A DNA stretch of 39,434 nucleotides from contig NZ_CP063794.1 in NCBI RefSeq assembly GCF_025860405.1, positions 1 to 39,434 on the forward strand, given 5' to 3'. Below, piece by piece: positions 25,083-33,727 of the stretch (position 1 is the first letter of the stretch; the number at the start of each line of letters is the position of its first letter). The notes under the pieces are model-generated. The model searched no databases, was not told where the DNA came from, and saw only the letters and a list, made by a program, of their open reading frames with translations. This stretch comes from Tolypothrix sp. PCC 7712. Its GTDB lineage: Bacteria > Cyanobacteriota > Cyanobacteriia > Cyanobacteriales > Nostocaceae. The translations under genes were made by a program, and so were the position numbers.

Positions 25083-26102
25083 ATGCCTAAGGAGCCGGTT
25101 TGGGGGGAATTAGTCAAGGTAGAGTTGGAAGCGTGTTTGTCTGCGCCGATAACTCGGTATTTTGATGCAGAGCTTCAGGGTGACCCAGATGTGTTGGCGC
25201 AGTTGTTGGCTGATAAGCGCAACCCTAATACTCGGCGGGCTTACGAGAAAGATTTGAAAGATTTTTTTATCAAGATGACGGGCTTACCGCCAACTGGGGA
25301 TAGCGTGTTGGAGTTTTTGCACTTGCAGCGAGAGCAAGCGGTGATGGTGGTATTGAAGTACAAGGCCAAACTCATAGCGTTGGGATTGCGGGAGGCGACA
25401 ATTAATCGGCGGTTGGCGGCGATTAAGTCGTTGGCGAAGATGGGACGGAAACTGGGAGTGTGCAATTATTCGCTGGAAGATGTGTCTGGCGAGAAGGTGA
25501 AGGCGTACCGGGATACGCGGGGTGTTGATAGCAAAGCGATAGCAATTGTGATTCAGCAGTTTGATAGGGAGACTTTAATTGGTAAACGCAATTATGCAAT
25601 TTTTTTGGTGCTGTGGGGTTTAGCTTTGCGCCGACAGGAAATATCTCAATTAAATGTGGGCGACTTTGATTTTTATGGACGCAAGTTGAGGATTTTGGGG
25701 AAGGGAAAGGGAACGAATGAAGAATATTTGGATATGTCCAAAGATGTGGCGGCAGCGATAGCTGATTGGTTAATTGCTAGGGGGGATTTGAATGTTAATT
25801 TACCAATTTTTACGGCGTTAGATTTTCATAATGAAGGGCATCGATTGACTACGGATGCCATTTATAAAATAGTGAATAAGGCTTTTAAGTTTGCGGGAGT
25901 GAAGAAACCGATGTCACCGCACAGAGTGAGACATTCGGCGATTACGGCGGCGCTGGATGCAACTGATGGGAATATCAGAAAGGTGCAGAAGTTGAGCCGT
26001 CATGCTGACCCCAGAACGTTGATGATTTATGACGATAACCGGAATAAAGATTTGTGGGAGATGTCGGAATTGTTAACTCTTATGTTGAAGAAGGATGATT
26101 GA
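25083..26102 (+). CDS. Tyrosine recombinase / integrase
   Basis: The 339-residue protein has an N-terminal SAM-like core-binding domain (NPNTRRAYEKDLKDF and NRRLAAIKSLAKMG) and a catalytic domain. Catalytic residues visible are Arg183 (ALRRQE), the HRVRH box at 280-284, His307 in LSRHADPRT and the nucleophile Tyr316 in MIYDDNR. Such enzymes resolve plasmid multimers or integrate elements at att sites. No att core is obvious next to the gene. Base composition here is richer in G on the coding strand than in the neighbours. It converges on the NACHT gene, with an inverted repeat between them. Confidence 0.92.
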   Translation: MPKEPVWGELVKVELEACLSAPITRYFDAELQGDPDVLAQLLADKRNPNTRRAYEKDLKDFFIKMTGLPPTGDSVLEFLHLQREQAVMVVLKYKAKLIALGLREATINRRLAAIKSLAKMGRKLGVCNYSLEDVSGEKVKAYRDTRGVDSKAIAIVIQQFDRETLIGKRNYAIFLVLWGLALRRQEISQLNVGDFDFYGRKLRILGKGKGTNEEYLDMSKDVAAAIADWLIARGDLNVNLPIFTALDFHNEGHRLTTDAIYKIVNKAFKFAGVKKPMSPHRVRHSAITAALDATDGNIRKVQKLSRHADPRTLMIYDDNRNKDLWEMSELLTLMLKKDD

Positions 26103-26114
26103 TGGTAATTCAGA

Positions 26115-26184
26115 AAAATATAGCAGTAGTCAAAAGACCGTATTCATCCCAAAGACTTATCTGCTCTGCTGACTGCTATATTTT
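26115..26184. terminator. Inverted repeat between convergent integrase and NACHT genes
   Basis: AAAATATAGCAGT (26115-26127) and ACTGCTATATTTT (26172-26184) are exact complements with a 44-base loop. The outer ends give A/T runs in both directions, so it could stop transcription from both sides. The long loop makes this uncertain. Confidence 0.45.
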
Positions 26185-26246
26185 AATTTCGTCGAATACA
26201 CTTTGATTATGTGAGCTTTGAATTCAGTCGAAAAATAGTATTAGAT

Positions 26247-28751
26247 TCAATCTCTATTAAGTAATTTTTTTCTCTCCATTTCCATCATTTTTTCAATTTC
26301 ATTAAAAGGCAATAGCAGTGTTTCTTGAATATATTGTCTATTGTCAAGACTGACATAGCATTGGGTATTAAGACAATCTAATAACAATTTATTAGCATAG
26401 CAATAGGCTCTTAATAGTCCCCATTCTTCTGCATTATTTAATGGCCAATCGTAATCTATATTACAATACTTTTGATTCAACTCCTTGAGACGATTAGCCC
26501 AAGCGCCGCTATCATTTTTATACCACTGGTAATATTCGTCCCAATAATCGTAAACTCCTTGGGGTAGCTCTTCATCTAACTTGTCTAATTCATCAAAGAA
26601 TTCTTGATTATCAATCAAATTTATAGCTGTATATAAAGCATCCTCTAATTGAAAAAAATTACTATCGTCAAATGGATGATTTTTTTTCATTTCCTCATCG
26701 TACTCTGAATATTCAGAATCATCTGCTTGACAGAGAATGATAGTTGTAAAATTCTCATTTTCAATATCTCTATTAGCGGTGCGATACAGCAAGGATGCTT
26801 GAGCACGAGCATGAGCTAGGTTAATGTCTAAAGCTAGATTTGAATCAACAAGTTCAACAGGAGCGCGAAAATTTCCCATGCCAAAGCCTGAAGCACTTCC
26901 TATATAAAAGCTTAACTGTATATTAGAGTCTAACGACTCTAATAAATGACTCAGTTCTAGGAATTCCCATTCTTCAAAAAACGGATAGCTTGTATTATCC
27001 AATATGCAAATACCCGCAGCTAAACAAAGATAAAATGCTCTAATTGCACCAGGGTGGTGAGAGCTAGATACTTGAAGAGATTTTTGGTAAGCCCAAGCCA
27101 ATAATTCCTGAAGATGTCTATTATGTGATACTGCTCTATCAATCTGAAACTTCATAGACAGCAAAAGAACATCAGCACTTTTTAACATCTCTGAGGTTAA
27201 TAAGAAAACCTCATGCCATTGTTTGTAAAAAACATACTTACTCAAATTAAGTAGAGACGGGTCATTAAATATTTCAGGATTGGCTTTAGCTACGATTTCT
27301 TTAGCTGTAAAATATTCATGAAAAGTCAAGTGAGAAAAGGAATAAATTTCTCTGGCTCTTTCTACTAATAATCCGTGTTGAGCCTCAATAGATTTTAATA
27401 CAGCTTCACTATCTAGCAGTAAATCTTCTAGATTTTGGGGAGATTCTGGGAAATTTCTAATATAAGAAGCGATATACTTCTGCACATCCTGTTGCTTCCA
27501 GAAATACTCTCCTTTTTCAAAGGTTATCAAAGCAAGATAGCTAAGTAAATTTTCTTTAATCGATACTGAAAGCTGCTTATAGACATCATCTCGTTTAATA
27601 GCACGTTTAGCATCCCATCGTCTTAAAAGTGTATGAGTTGCTCTTTGATATAGTTCAGTACGACTCCTGGGGAAGTCACCAGCATCCTCAAATTCAATAC
27701 ATAACAAAGTCAGTAATATAGGACTAGATGCCAGTTCATAAATTGATGGATTTTCTTGTAATTGTTCTATAAATACTTTATCAATATTAGAGTTTTTAGC
27801 AGTAAACCACTTGGTAGCAAATGACTGAATTTGTTCCTGGTCAAAATCAGCTACTTCTACCTCGGTAAATTGCTCAAATGTATATTCTTTGGCGGCTATT
27901 CTGCAAGTCAATACAAACCGATTCATAGAAAATCGTTGAGAAAAATCACGAATTTCTCTTATCACATGATTATCTGCCTGCTGTTGGACTTCATCTAAGC
28001 CATCCAATAGCAATAATATTCGTCCAGATTCAAACAGGGATATCACTGAATTATTGTCAACCCGATCATCAGCTAATTGTTGACAGATGTAATCTAATAA
28101 TTTAAGTTGGACATCGGTATCTGCAAACTCTTTAAGAGATAAAAATATTGGGAGATAATTACTGAATATTTGCTCTGATATACATTGAATTGCTAAATGC
28201 TTTAAAAACGTTGTTTTACCAGAGCCTGGTTTTCCTAAAACCAAGAGTTTATCATATTTTTTGACTGCTTCTAATCCAGGTACTCGTGTTTCAACAACTT
28301 GAGGTAATCCCAATCTATCAAAATTATTTCGTTCAAATTTTTGTGTAATTTCATCAATACTCTTTCGCTGTCTTCCAGTAATTTTATCTAAAATGTTTAC
28401 ATTAGTGTAAATGTGGTTTATTTCAATGGGGTAAGTCATATCTAGTACCTTCATTGCCCCACATTTTTGAATAATACTATTTTGAGTTTTTTGACGAATG
28501 TCTGCAACTAGGTTATCAATATTTTGAAATTTGGGTATGTCAATAACCTCTTGAGTAGCTATCTCAAGAATTCCACAAATTTTAGCAAAATTTTCTTTTT
28601 CTACAGGTTTACGAGCAAAAAAACTATGAATAGTACCTGAAGATAGATAAATTTGACTTGCTAAAAATTCTTTAGTCCAGCCTTTTAATTCTAAAGCTTT
28701 TTGAGCAATTTTAGAGCCTTCAGTTGATAATTGAGATGACCGTTTAGACAT
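26247..28751 (-). CDS. HTH-NACHT NTPase (bacterial NLR-like)
   Basis: The 834-residue protein starts with an XRE-like helix-turn-helix region (residues ~10-70, LASQIYLSSGTIHSFFARK). A linker segment and a NACHT ATPase module follow. Walker A GKPGSGKTT is at residues 173-181 and Walker B LLLLDGLDE at 246-254, with the small-residue/acid pattern typical of NACHT. NACHT-specific helices follow (SFSHLTFHEYFTAKEI near 490). The last ~300 residues are an acidic helical region without clear repeats, presumably the sensor. Bacterial NACHT proteins of this general design protect against phages. Direct repeats sit in its promoter, suggesting that the HTH may control its own gene. It is divergent from an unknown gene. 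Confidence 0.85.
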   Translation of the reverse strand: MSKRSSQLSTEGSKIAQKALELKGWTKEFLASQIYLSSGTIHSFFARKPVEKENFAKICGILEIATQEVIDIPKFQNIDNLVADIRQKTQNSIIQKCGAMKVLDMTYPIEINHIYTNVNILDKITGRQRKSIDEITQKFERNNFDRLGLPQVVETRVPGLEAVKKYDKLLVLGKPGSGKTTFLKHLAIQCISEQIFSNYLPIFLSLKEFADTDVQLKLLDYICQQLADDRVDNNSVISLFESGRILLLLDGLDEVQQQADNHVIREIRDFSQRFSMNRFVLTCRIAAKEYTFEQFTEVEVADFDQEQIQSFATKWFTAKNSNIDKVFIEQLQENPSIYELASSPILLTLLCIEFEDAGDFPRSRTELYQRATHTLLRRWDAKRAIKRDDVYKQLSVSIKENLLSYLALITFEKGEYFWKQQDVQKYIASYIRNFPESPQNLEDLLLDSEAVLKSIEAQHGLLVERAREIYSFSHLTFHEYFTAKEIVAKANPEIFNDPSLLNLSKYVFYKQWHEVFLLTSEMLKSADVLLLSMKFQIDRAVSHNRHLQELLAWAYQKSLQVSSSHHPGAIRAFYLCLAAGICILDNTSYPFFEEWEFLELSHLLESLDSNIQLSFYIGSASGFGMGNFRAPVELVDSNLALDINLAHARAQASLLYRTANRDIENENFTTIILCQADDSEYSEYDEEMKKNHPFDDSNFFQLEDALYTAINLIDNQEFFDELDKLDEELPQGVYDYWDEYYQWYKNDSGAWANRLKELNQKYCNIDYDWPLNNAEEWGLLRAYCYANKLLLDCLNTQCYVSLDNRQYIQETLLLPFNEIEKMMEMERKKLLNRD

Positions 28752-29053
28752 AATTATTACTTTGTTTAATGAACTATTTGACTATAACTTGTCTTTTTAG
28801 AAACTTTCTCTAAGATATCTATGACTTGTCTCTAAGTTGTCTCTAAGATCATTAATCTTTCTTTTTAAGGAAGTAAATACCTTTATGCGTCGCCTGCTAG
28901 TCAAATCAATCAATGGGCAATGAGCTTTTGGTTGCCCTAGTTTTCGCATACAATAGCGATATCACCGAATCATCCGGTGCGATAGCGTTGATATGCAGCA
29001 CACAACTGCGGCTAAGAGGCTGATTATAAAAAATCTATTAAATATTTATTTGT
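28752..29053. promoter_or_regulatory. Divergent promoter region of the NACHT gene and its neighbour
   Basis: The word TTGTCTCTAAG occurs twice back to back (28826-28836 and 28837-28847). Variants are TTTCTCTAAG (28805-28814) and TTGTCTTTTTAG (28789-28800). All lie 35-100 bp upstream of the NACHT start and could be operators for its HTH domain. Further right, ACCG and CGGT flank a short AT-rich spacer near 28966. No gene is seen. Confidence 0.55.
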
Positions 29054-29743
29054 ATGGTTGAGCCTATTTCTATTACAGCACTTTTTGGCTATGCTAAAGG
29101 AATTTCCGATATTTCAATAAAAATAGCTCAGGCTTTAAAAATAGTAGATTCTATTGAAAGTAGACTTGAGCTATTAATACAAGTAGAGTTAAATGCTGCT
29201 TTAAAAACACTTCGTCAAGCATTAAATTCTTCAAGTCAACAACAAATCCTTCTTATTAATGATGCCAGAGATGGTTTTACTAAAGCTACTTGCATTGAAA
29301 AACAAGAGCGACTTTTTTATGCTTATTTAGGACTAGGTATTTGTCATTATTTACTGAAGGATGTGAATAATTTAAAAATGGCTTTTATAGAACTTGGTAG
29401 AATCAGCATAAGTGAAGATTTTTACATTAAAAAAATTGATTCATATCAGGGATTTAATAAATATAGCCTTGCTATGTTCATAAGTTCATTTAATCTAGCG
29501 AAAGCTTTACCTTTAATAAGAAGTTTACCTGAGATTTGGTCTTATAGAAAAAATATAAAAACCTTTAAAAAAAACGGAAAATATAAAAATGATTTAAGCA
29601 TTGATGATTTACTTAGAAAAGTAGAAACAGAGGAAAAGAAATTTCTATCTCTCAAAAAATTTGATAACACAGAGATTATTTTAAAATCATTAGAACTGAT
29701 AAATATACAAAAACAATGCCTTGAAATAGCAAGTAGACTCTAA
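29054..29743 (+). CDS. Hypothetical helical protein divergent from the NACHT gene
   Basis: I do not recognise this 229-residue protein. It is AT-rich in codon use, lysine- and isoleucine-rich, and mostly helical. The N-terminus MVEPISITALFGYAKGISDI has a weakly hydrophobic, possibly membrane-associating helix. The middle (AYLGLGICHYLLKDVNNLKM) resembles a TPR-like or helical-repeat segment. Nothing catalytic is apparent. It starts 302 bp from the NACHT gene, facing away, and shares its control region. Its AT-richness differs from the plasmid backbone and suggests it came with the NACHT gene as a unit. Confidence 0.6.
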   Translation: MVEPISITALFGYAKGISDISIKIAQALKIVDSIESRLELLIQVELNAALKTLRQALNSSSQQQILLINDARDGFTKATCIEKQERLFYAYLGLGICHYLLKDVNNLKMAFIELGRISISEDFYIKKIDSYQGFNKYSLAMFISSFNLAKALPLIRSLPEIWSYRKNIKTFKKNGKYKNDLSIDDLLRKVETEEKKFLSLKKFDNTEIILKSLELINIQKQCLEIASRL

Positions 29744-29874
29744 TATTAATACTTTTTAGGAATTTTATAGGGTTCTTCTTGGGCGTTTAGCAGAGATCAT
29801 TGCTATCTATTTTAGTAGAAAATGCTACGAACAGCATTATTCCATTGGCTGATTAAACTTGCTTATGTTTGTAG

Positions 29875-30051
29875 CGCAGTGGACACTTGGAAGTACAATC
29901 CGCACCAATAGGATTTGCTCATCTTGCACCTGGACTGACTATCTATACCATCTTCTATACCCCTGTTGATAATCAACAAGACGGAGAGGAAACCTCTACC
30001 TGTGATTTAGAGTCTGCCGTACAGTCATGGGATTCTGCATCATGCACATGA
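29875..30051 (+). pseudogene. Possible 3' remnant of an unidentified gene
   Basis: An open frame without start reads IGFAHLAPGLTIYTIFYTPV, then DNQQDGEETSTC and onward to TGA at 30049. The composition is protein-like. It may be the tail of a gene whose front was lost. The rest of the 29744-30075 spacer shows nothing. Confidence 0.3.
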
Positions 30052-30075
30052 ATAAATTTTTTCAAATGATATAAA

Positions 30076-30498
30076 CTAATTTGAAATAGAATTACTAAAC
30101 CAAGCAAGCTGTTGACCAATTCCTAATCCTATAAGAGGAATTTCAACTGTATAACCAACTTCTTGCAGAAGTGGTACTAAATATTCTCTGTATTTTTTCC
30201 CAGCGAAAAATCGAACTGTACCTTTTTGTGGAAAGACTTGCAAAATTTCTTTAAACACTTTTTCTGACCACTGTTTACGCTCAGTAGCTTTCATATTGTT
30301 CAAAGTTAACTCATAAGGTTCAATAACTAGGTCTGTGTGTAGTAAACCATATTTAGCTGAAACAATGTACCAGTCCCACTTCTGCTGTTCAACATAAGCT
30401 CTGGCTTTTCTGAACCAAGGGGATTTATATAAATCTTTAGCAGAATTGGGCTGATTCTGTTTCAAACTTACACAAGCAACAATAGTAATACTAGACAT
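30076..30498 (-). CDS. DUF6884-like protein
   Basis: The 140-residue protein fits the DUF6884 pattern as I know it: an N-terminal VACVSLK segment, then DLYKSPWFRKARAYVE, WYIVSAKYGLL, EPYELTLNNM and FFAGKKYREYLVP. It ends with PLIGLGIGQQLAWF. The family is small, cytoplasmic and of unknown function, and is often found on phages, plasmids and in defence-like neighbourhoods. Conserved Cys, Lys, Tyr and Asn residues suggest an enzyme. It is the last gene of the long minus-strand cluster, 8 bp after the GIY-YIG gene, so the two are surely co-transcribed and perhaps act together. Confidence 0.75.
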   Translation of the reverse strand: MSSITIVACVSLKQNQPNSAKDLYKSPWFRKARAYVEQQKWDWYIVSAKYGLLHTDLVIEPYELTLNNMKATERKQWSEKVFKEILQVFPQKGTVRFFAGKKYREYLVPLLQEVGYTVEIPLIGLGIGQQLAWFSNSISN

Positions 30499-30506
30499 AA
30501 TGTTAA

Positions 30507-31403
30507 TTAGCCTAAAAATTGAGCATTTGGGACTGTTTCCATAAATAGAAGGTGCGCTGCTATTAAATCATTTTCTAGTTCCAATCGCTGATGAGGCACC
30601 CATGAGTTATTGATTACCCAAGAACATTCTAAAATTCCAGCATTTGCAAAGACTTGTCCTTGTTCTGTTTTAGGGTTTTGTACTTTACCTAAATGATTAG
30701 TTAGTCGAGCTTGAATTATTCCTTGTCCAATGTAGATTAGTTCTGGTTGATAACAACTCCGAATGCGGTAAAGTCCCAATGAATTTTTAGCAAGAGATGT
30801 TAATCCTGCTAAAGTAAGCGGAACCCAATCAGACCATTGATGACCACACCAGTAATTACTTTGCAAATCTTTTTGCAATTCTGCAAGAGGAGATATACCA
30901 GGAAGATGACTTTGTTCTAACTCTGATATCAGCCCACCCCTTAAACGCTTTCCTGCTTGTACTAGCTTAGAGTTATTGGAAGTAGACATCCGATATCCGA
31001 CAGGCATTCTGCCAAAATTTACTGTGGGAGATTGACTGTACTTTTGTCGATAAAGGCTAATTGCTAAAGCTTCCAATCCCTTGCGCCACGATGTTGTTCC
31101 TTGAACAGGCAGTACGGATACTTCAAACTCACAATTAGAGCTATGGCGTAAAGCCCAAAGTGCTGGAGCCGCAGTGTGAGGGTCACGATAGGGCATATCC
31201 TGTCCGTAAACTCCGCGTAGCATTCCCAATCGCTTTTTCAGGGTCATTGTACCTTCGCCAGTTTGCCCTATGTAGTCAAGATCATCTCTATTAACCCGGC
31301 GGATTCTATAAAGTCCAGGTAAATTTGGTATGAGTGACCCACGCCAGCATCCATTTAATGGCTGCCAAGAAGACCACGAAAAAATTTGCTCTACTTGAAG
31401 CAT
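30507..31403 (-). CDS. Protein with two GIY-YIG-like nuclease domains
   Basis: The 298-residue protein carries two copies of a GIY-YIG-like core. Domain 1 has GLYRIR at residues 30-35 and DYIGQTG at 43-49. A basic helix with Arg58 and a Glu near 111 (KGLEALAI) complete it. Domain 2 has GLYRIR at 210-215 and IYIGQG at 223-228, with Arg233 and a Glu near 277 (ELENDLI). Both retain the two tyrosines, an arginine and a glutamate expected for metal-dependent DNA cleavage. A tandem layout in one chain could allow double-strand cutting or a divided active/structural role. It lies between the membrane ATPase gene (69 bp upstream) and the DUF6884 gene. Confidence 0.78.
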   Translation of the reverse strand: MLQVEQIFSWSSWQPLNGCWRGSLIPNLPGLYRIRRVNRDDLDYIGQTGEGTMTLKKRLGMLRGVYGQDMPYRDPHTAAPALWALRHSSNCEFEVSVLPVQGTTSWRKGLEALAISLYRQKYSQSPTVNFGRMPVGYRMSTSNNSKLVQAGKRLRGGLISELEQSHLPGISPLAELQKDLQSNYWCGHQWSDWVPLTLAGLTSLAKNSLGLYRIRSCYQPELIYIGQGIIQARLTNHLGKVQNPKTEQGQVFANAGILECSWVINNSWVPHQRLELENDLIAAHLLFMETVPNAQFLG

Positions 31404-31472
31404 TAAGACTGTACTTTATTAAGTCATACATTTCTAGTATTCCCAAATCAAATACTGTTGGACATGAATGGC

Positions 31473-33521
31473 TCATGGAAACAGTTCTTTGTATTCGGTG
31501 TAAGCCTGCTTCCAGCCCTTACCATTTTTCTCCACTCCCCAAAGGGTTTGAATAATTTGAGTCTGCGACATCTTCTTGTCCATCATCTGTTTAACGATGC
31601 TTGTCAGTTGAGATGGAGTCAATTCTGCGGGAGTGTAGCGAGTTTCGGTATCGTTTCCGGTATCGCTTGCAAGAGTCTGAGAATCGCAGTTTTCTGGGAT
31701 GGTATCACTGATTCCGGTATCGTTATCGGTATCGATACCAAACGATTCCTTTTCCTCAAAAGCCTTATCAGTCGGTTGGTATCGGTCGGTATCGCTTGGG
31801 GTAGGCGATAGGGTAGGTGGAGGTGCATCTGGTATCACCCAATTGTCATTAATCCATGCTCTAGCCTGATTTAGAAACTCATCCGGTGCAAGAGAGTCAG
31901 GTGATTCTCTATCGGTGATATCAGCGCAATCACTTATATACTCTGGAAAATACTGAAGCAGTGTCCGCGCCGGATCTGGTTGAAGGGAGTGAGGATTAAC
32001 CTCAGTTTTTAACCACTCTGGAATCGTGCCAATTTCACCCTGAGCAACTGGCTTATCAAAACTGTCTGGGTCTGCCAGAAAGTAACGCCCAGTGGATAGC
32101 GAGATTGACTTGAGTGGAGACAGCTTTTTACTCGTGGCCTCACAGCCAATAAAAGTAGCCCCACTTTTGAAAGTATCGCCAAAACCTGCGGTGTTTTTCG
32201 TCCCCACCCAAGATGTGAGATTCTTTCCATGCAACACAACGAAAATTTGTGCGCCCTTCTTACTGGCACGAGTGAACAAAAAACGAATGATCCATTGCTT
32301 CTGCTCATCGCTGAGATAATCAGACAAAGCCACAGCTTCATCAATCACCAAAATAATATCTATGTAACTATTTTGGTTGGCGTTGTCCATCTCCCTTAAA
32401 TATTGGTACAAATCGCCGGCAACCTTAGCATCAGCCTTTGCACCATCTACTTGGGGGTAACTAAGTCTGCATACTAAGTGATGGCATTGAAACGGGTATA
32501 TATCATCACCTGCACTAAAGTAGTGAATCTTAGTATTTGGCTCAAGTGCTTTACTGAGGATGGCTAGAATCGCCATTAATGTACCCTTACCACCGCGCTG
32601 ATTACCAGCAATCACCGTGATTTGGTCACGGATGCACTTGGCGATGTCAAAACCACTGTTTGTTAATGCGTCAATAATTGCGATCGCTCGGTGGTGTAGC
32701 GGTAACGCCAAGACCGCTTGAATATCTGGTGCTATTGCCTGTGCAGCAGGTTCAGTCTTTGGGGGACTAGGCAACTGGACAAAATGCGGTTGTGGCAGTT
32801 CAACAAACTTGGGTGAAGGCAGCTTTGGTTGTGGCAGTTGGGATTGTTGCTGAATGAGAGTAACTTGTGCATGGTCAATTCTGGGGTCAGGGGCCACCTG
32901 TGCCAGATGTTTGCACAACTGCTCAACAGTAGGAAATGCGCCTCTATAAGTGGTGAAGTTGTCCAGTAGCCACCTGTAAGCATAGAAACGCTTGCCTGCT
33001 TCTACACTCGTGAGAAAATCGGTGAGAGTGTTGGTGTACTGCCGCAGCATCACAAATTCACTACGCTCTGTGGGTGTAAGGTGGTTCATTAAATCTACAA
33101 TTTCATTCGAGCCATTCAACCATTCGGCTCTCGCTTCGCTGTCGCCCATTGCCGCCAAAAATTCTAGGAAGTTACCCCGCATAAAGGGAATGGGAGCAAA
33201 GCAGTGGGAATCGGTCATATCTTGTACCACTGACCAAGCGTAACCCAGACCCGCAACTAACGCACCGATGGGGGCGAGTGGGGAGGTGGCATAACAAACA
33301 GCCCCAATTGATGCCGTTGCTAGAGTAACGCATTTAGCTAGGTTCATCCCCGCCCTTTCAGTTTTGGCACGAACCAATAATTGATCCAGCCTTTCTACTA
33401 GCCAAGGGGCGATGTTACCCGCTTCCAAATGTTCAATGCAGGGATAGTCAGCCCGTAATGAGGCAGTTTCCTTTGTGGCAAGTTGCGGTACTGGTTGATG
33501 AATATCGGGTGAAAATTCCAT
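31473..33521 (-). CDS. Membrane-anchored P-loop ATPase of a plasmid cluster (TraD/FtsK-like, family not named)
   Basis: I place the start at ATG 33521 (MEFSPDIHQ) because GGAG lies nine bases upstream; the frame extends to a TTG at 33533. The 682-residue protein has a hydrophobic segment at about residues 61-101 (one or two membrane passes). A P/Q-rich linker follows (about 215-265). Then comes a P-loop domain with Walker A GNQRGGKGT at 306-314 and Walker B IDIILVIDEA at 387-396. A D/T-rich disordered region precedes a C-terminal winged-helix-like tail (MSQTQIIQTLWGVEKNGKG). The layout resembles DNA-pumping or coupling ATPases. With a membrane-protein trio upstream it may be part of an inner-membrane machine. 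No other secretion genes are present. Confidence 0.7.
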   Translation of the reverse strand: MEFSPDIHQPVPQLATKETASLRADYPCIEHLEAGNIAPWLVERLDQLLVRAKTERAGMNLAKCVTLATASIGAVCYATSPLAPIGALVAGLGYAWSVVQDMTDSHCFAPIPFMRGNFLEFLAAMGDSEARAEWLNGSNEIVDLMNHLTPTERSEFVMLRQYTNTLTDFLTSVEAGKRFYAYRWLLDNFTTYRGAFPTVEQLCKHLAQVAPDPRIDHAQVTLIQQQSQLPQPKLPSPKFVELPQPHFVQLPSPPKTEPAAQAIAPDIQAVLALPLHHRAIAIIDALTNSGFDIAKCIRDQITVIAGNQRGGKGTLMAILAILSKALEPNTKIHYFSAGDDIYPFQCHHLVCRLSYPQVDGAKADAKVAGDLYQYLREMDNANQNSYIDIILVIDEAVALSDYLSDEQKQWIIRFLFTRASKKGAQIFVVLHGKNLTSWVGTKNTAGFGDTFKSGATFIGCEATSKKLSPLKSISLSTGRYFLADPDSFDKPVAQGEIGTIPEWLKTEVNPHSLQPDPARTLLQYFPEYISDCADITDRESPDSLAPDEFLNQARAWINDNWVIPDAPPPTLSPTPSDTDRYQPTDKAFEEKESFGIDTDNDTGISDTIPENCDSQTLASDTGNDTETRYTPAELTPSQLTSIVKQMMDKKMSQTQIIQTLWGVEKNGKGWKQAYTEYKELFP
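31646..31794. repeat. Clustered CGGTATCG words inside the ATPase gene
   Basis: CGGTATCG is found at 31646, 31658, 31715, 31727 and 31787, with TGGTATCG at 31777. Pairs are 10-12 bp apart. They encode the D/T-rich linker of the ATPase (DTDNDTG and similar), so codon-level repetition may be the whole reason. Confidence 0.6.
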
Positions 33522-33540
33522 AGTTTTCTCCAATTAAAAG

Positions 33541-33720
33541 CTCTGGCGCAGAGGTGCAGGAGAGAGGTTACTGTCAATCCCCCCTGCTCCGAATGGCACG
33601 CTCGTTAAGCTGAAGGGTATGCAGCGTAAGAATTACAGAGGGGCAGGGGTGCAGAGGGGAATTTCTATTTCTTGCGAACGCACAGCATAAAACTTCTTCT
33701 TTCTCCCCTGCTCCCTTGCT
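33541..33720. repeat. Purine-rich then pyrimidine-rich spacer
   Basis: GGCGCAGAGGTGCAGGAGAG near 33544 and CAGAGGGGCAGGGGTGCAGA near 33636 face TTTCTCCCCTGCTCCCTTGC at 33700. It is the same kind of G/A-rich sequence that has entered the relaxase gene. It separates the ATPase gene from the membrane-protein trio. Confidence 0.45.
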
Positions 33721-33727
33721 CCAAAGC

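Noticed and set aside
30060..30086. TTTCAAAT/ATTTGAAA stem at the end of the DUF6884 gene as a terminator
   Set aside because: It overlaps the stop codon, is short and AT-only, and lacks a downstream T-run.
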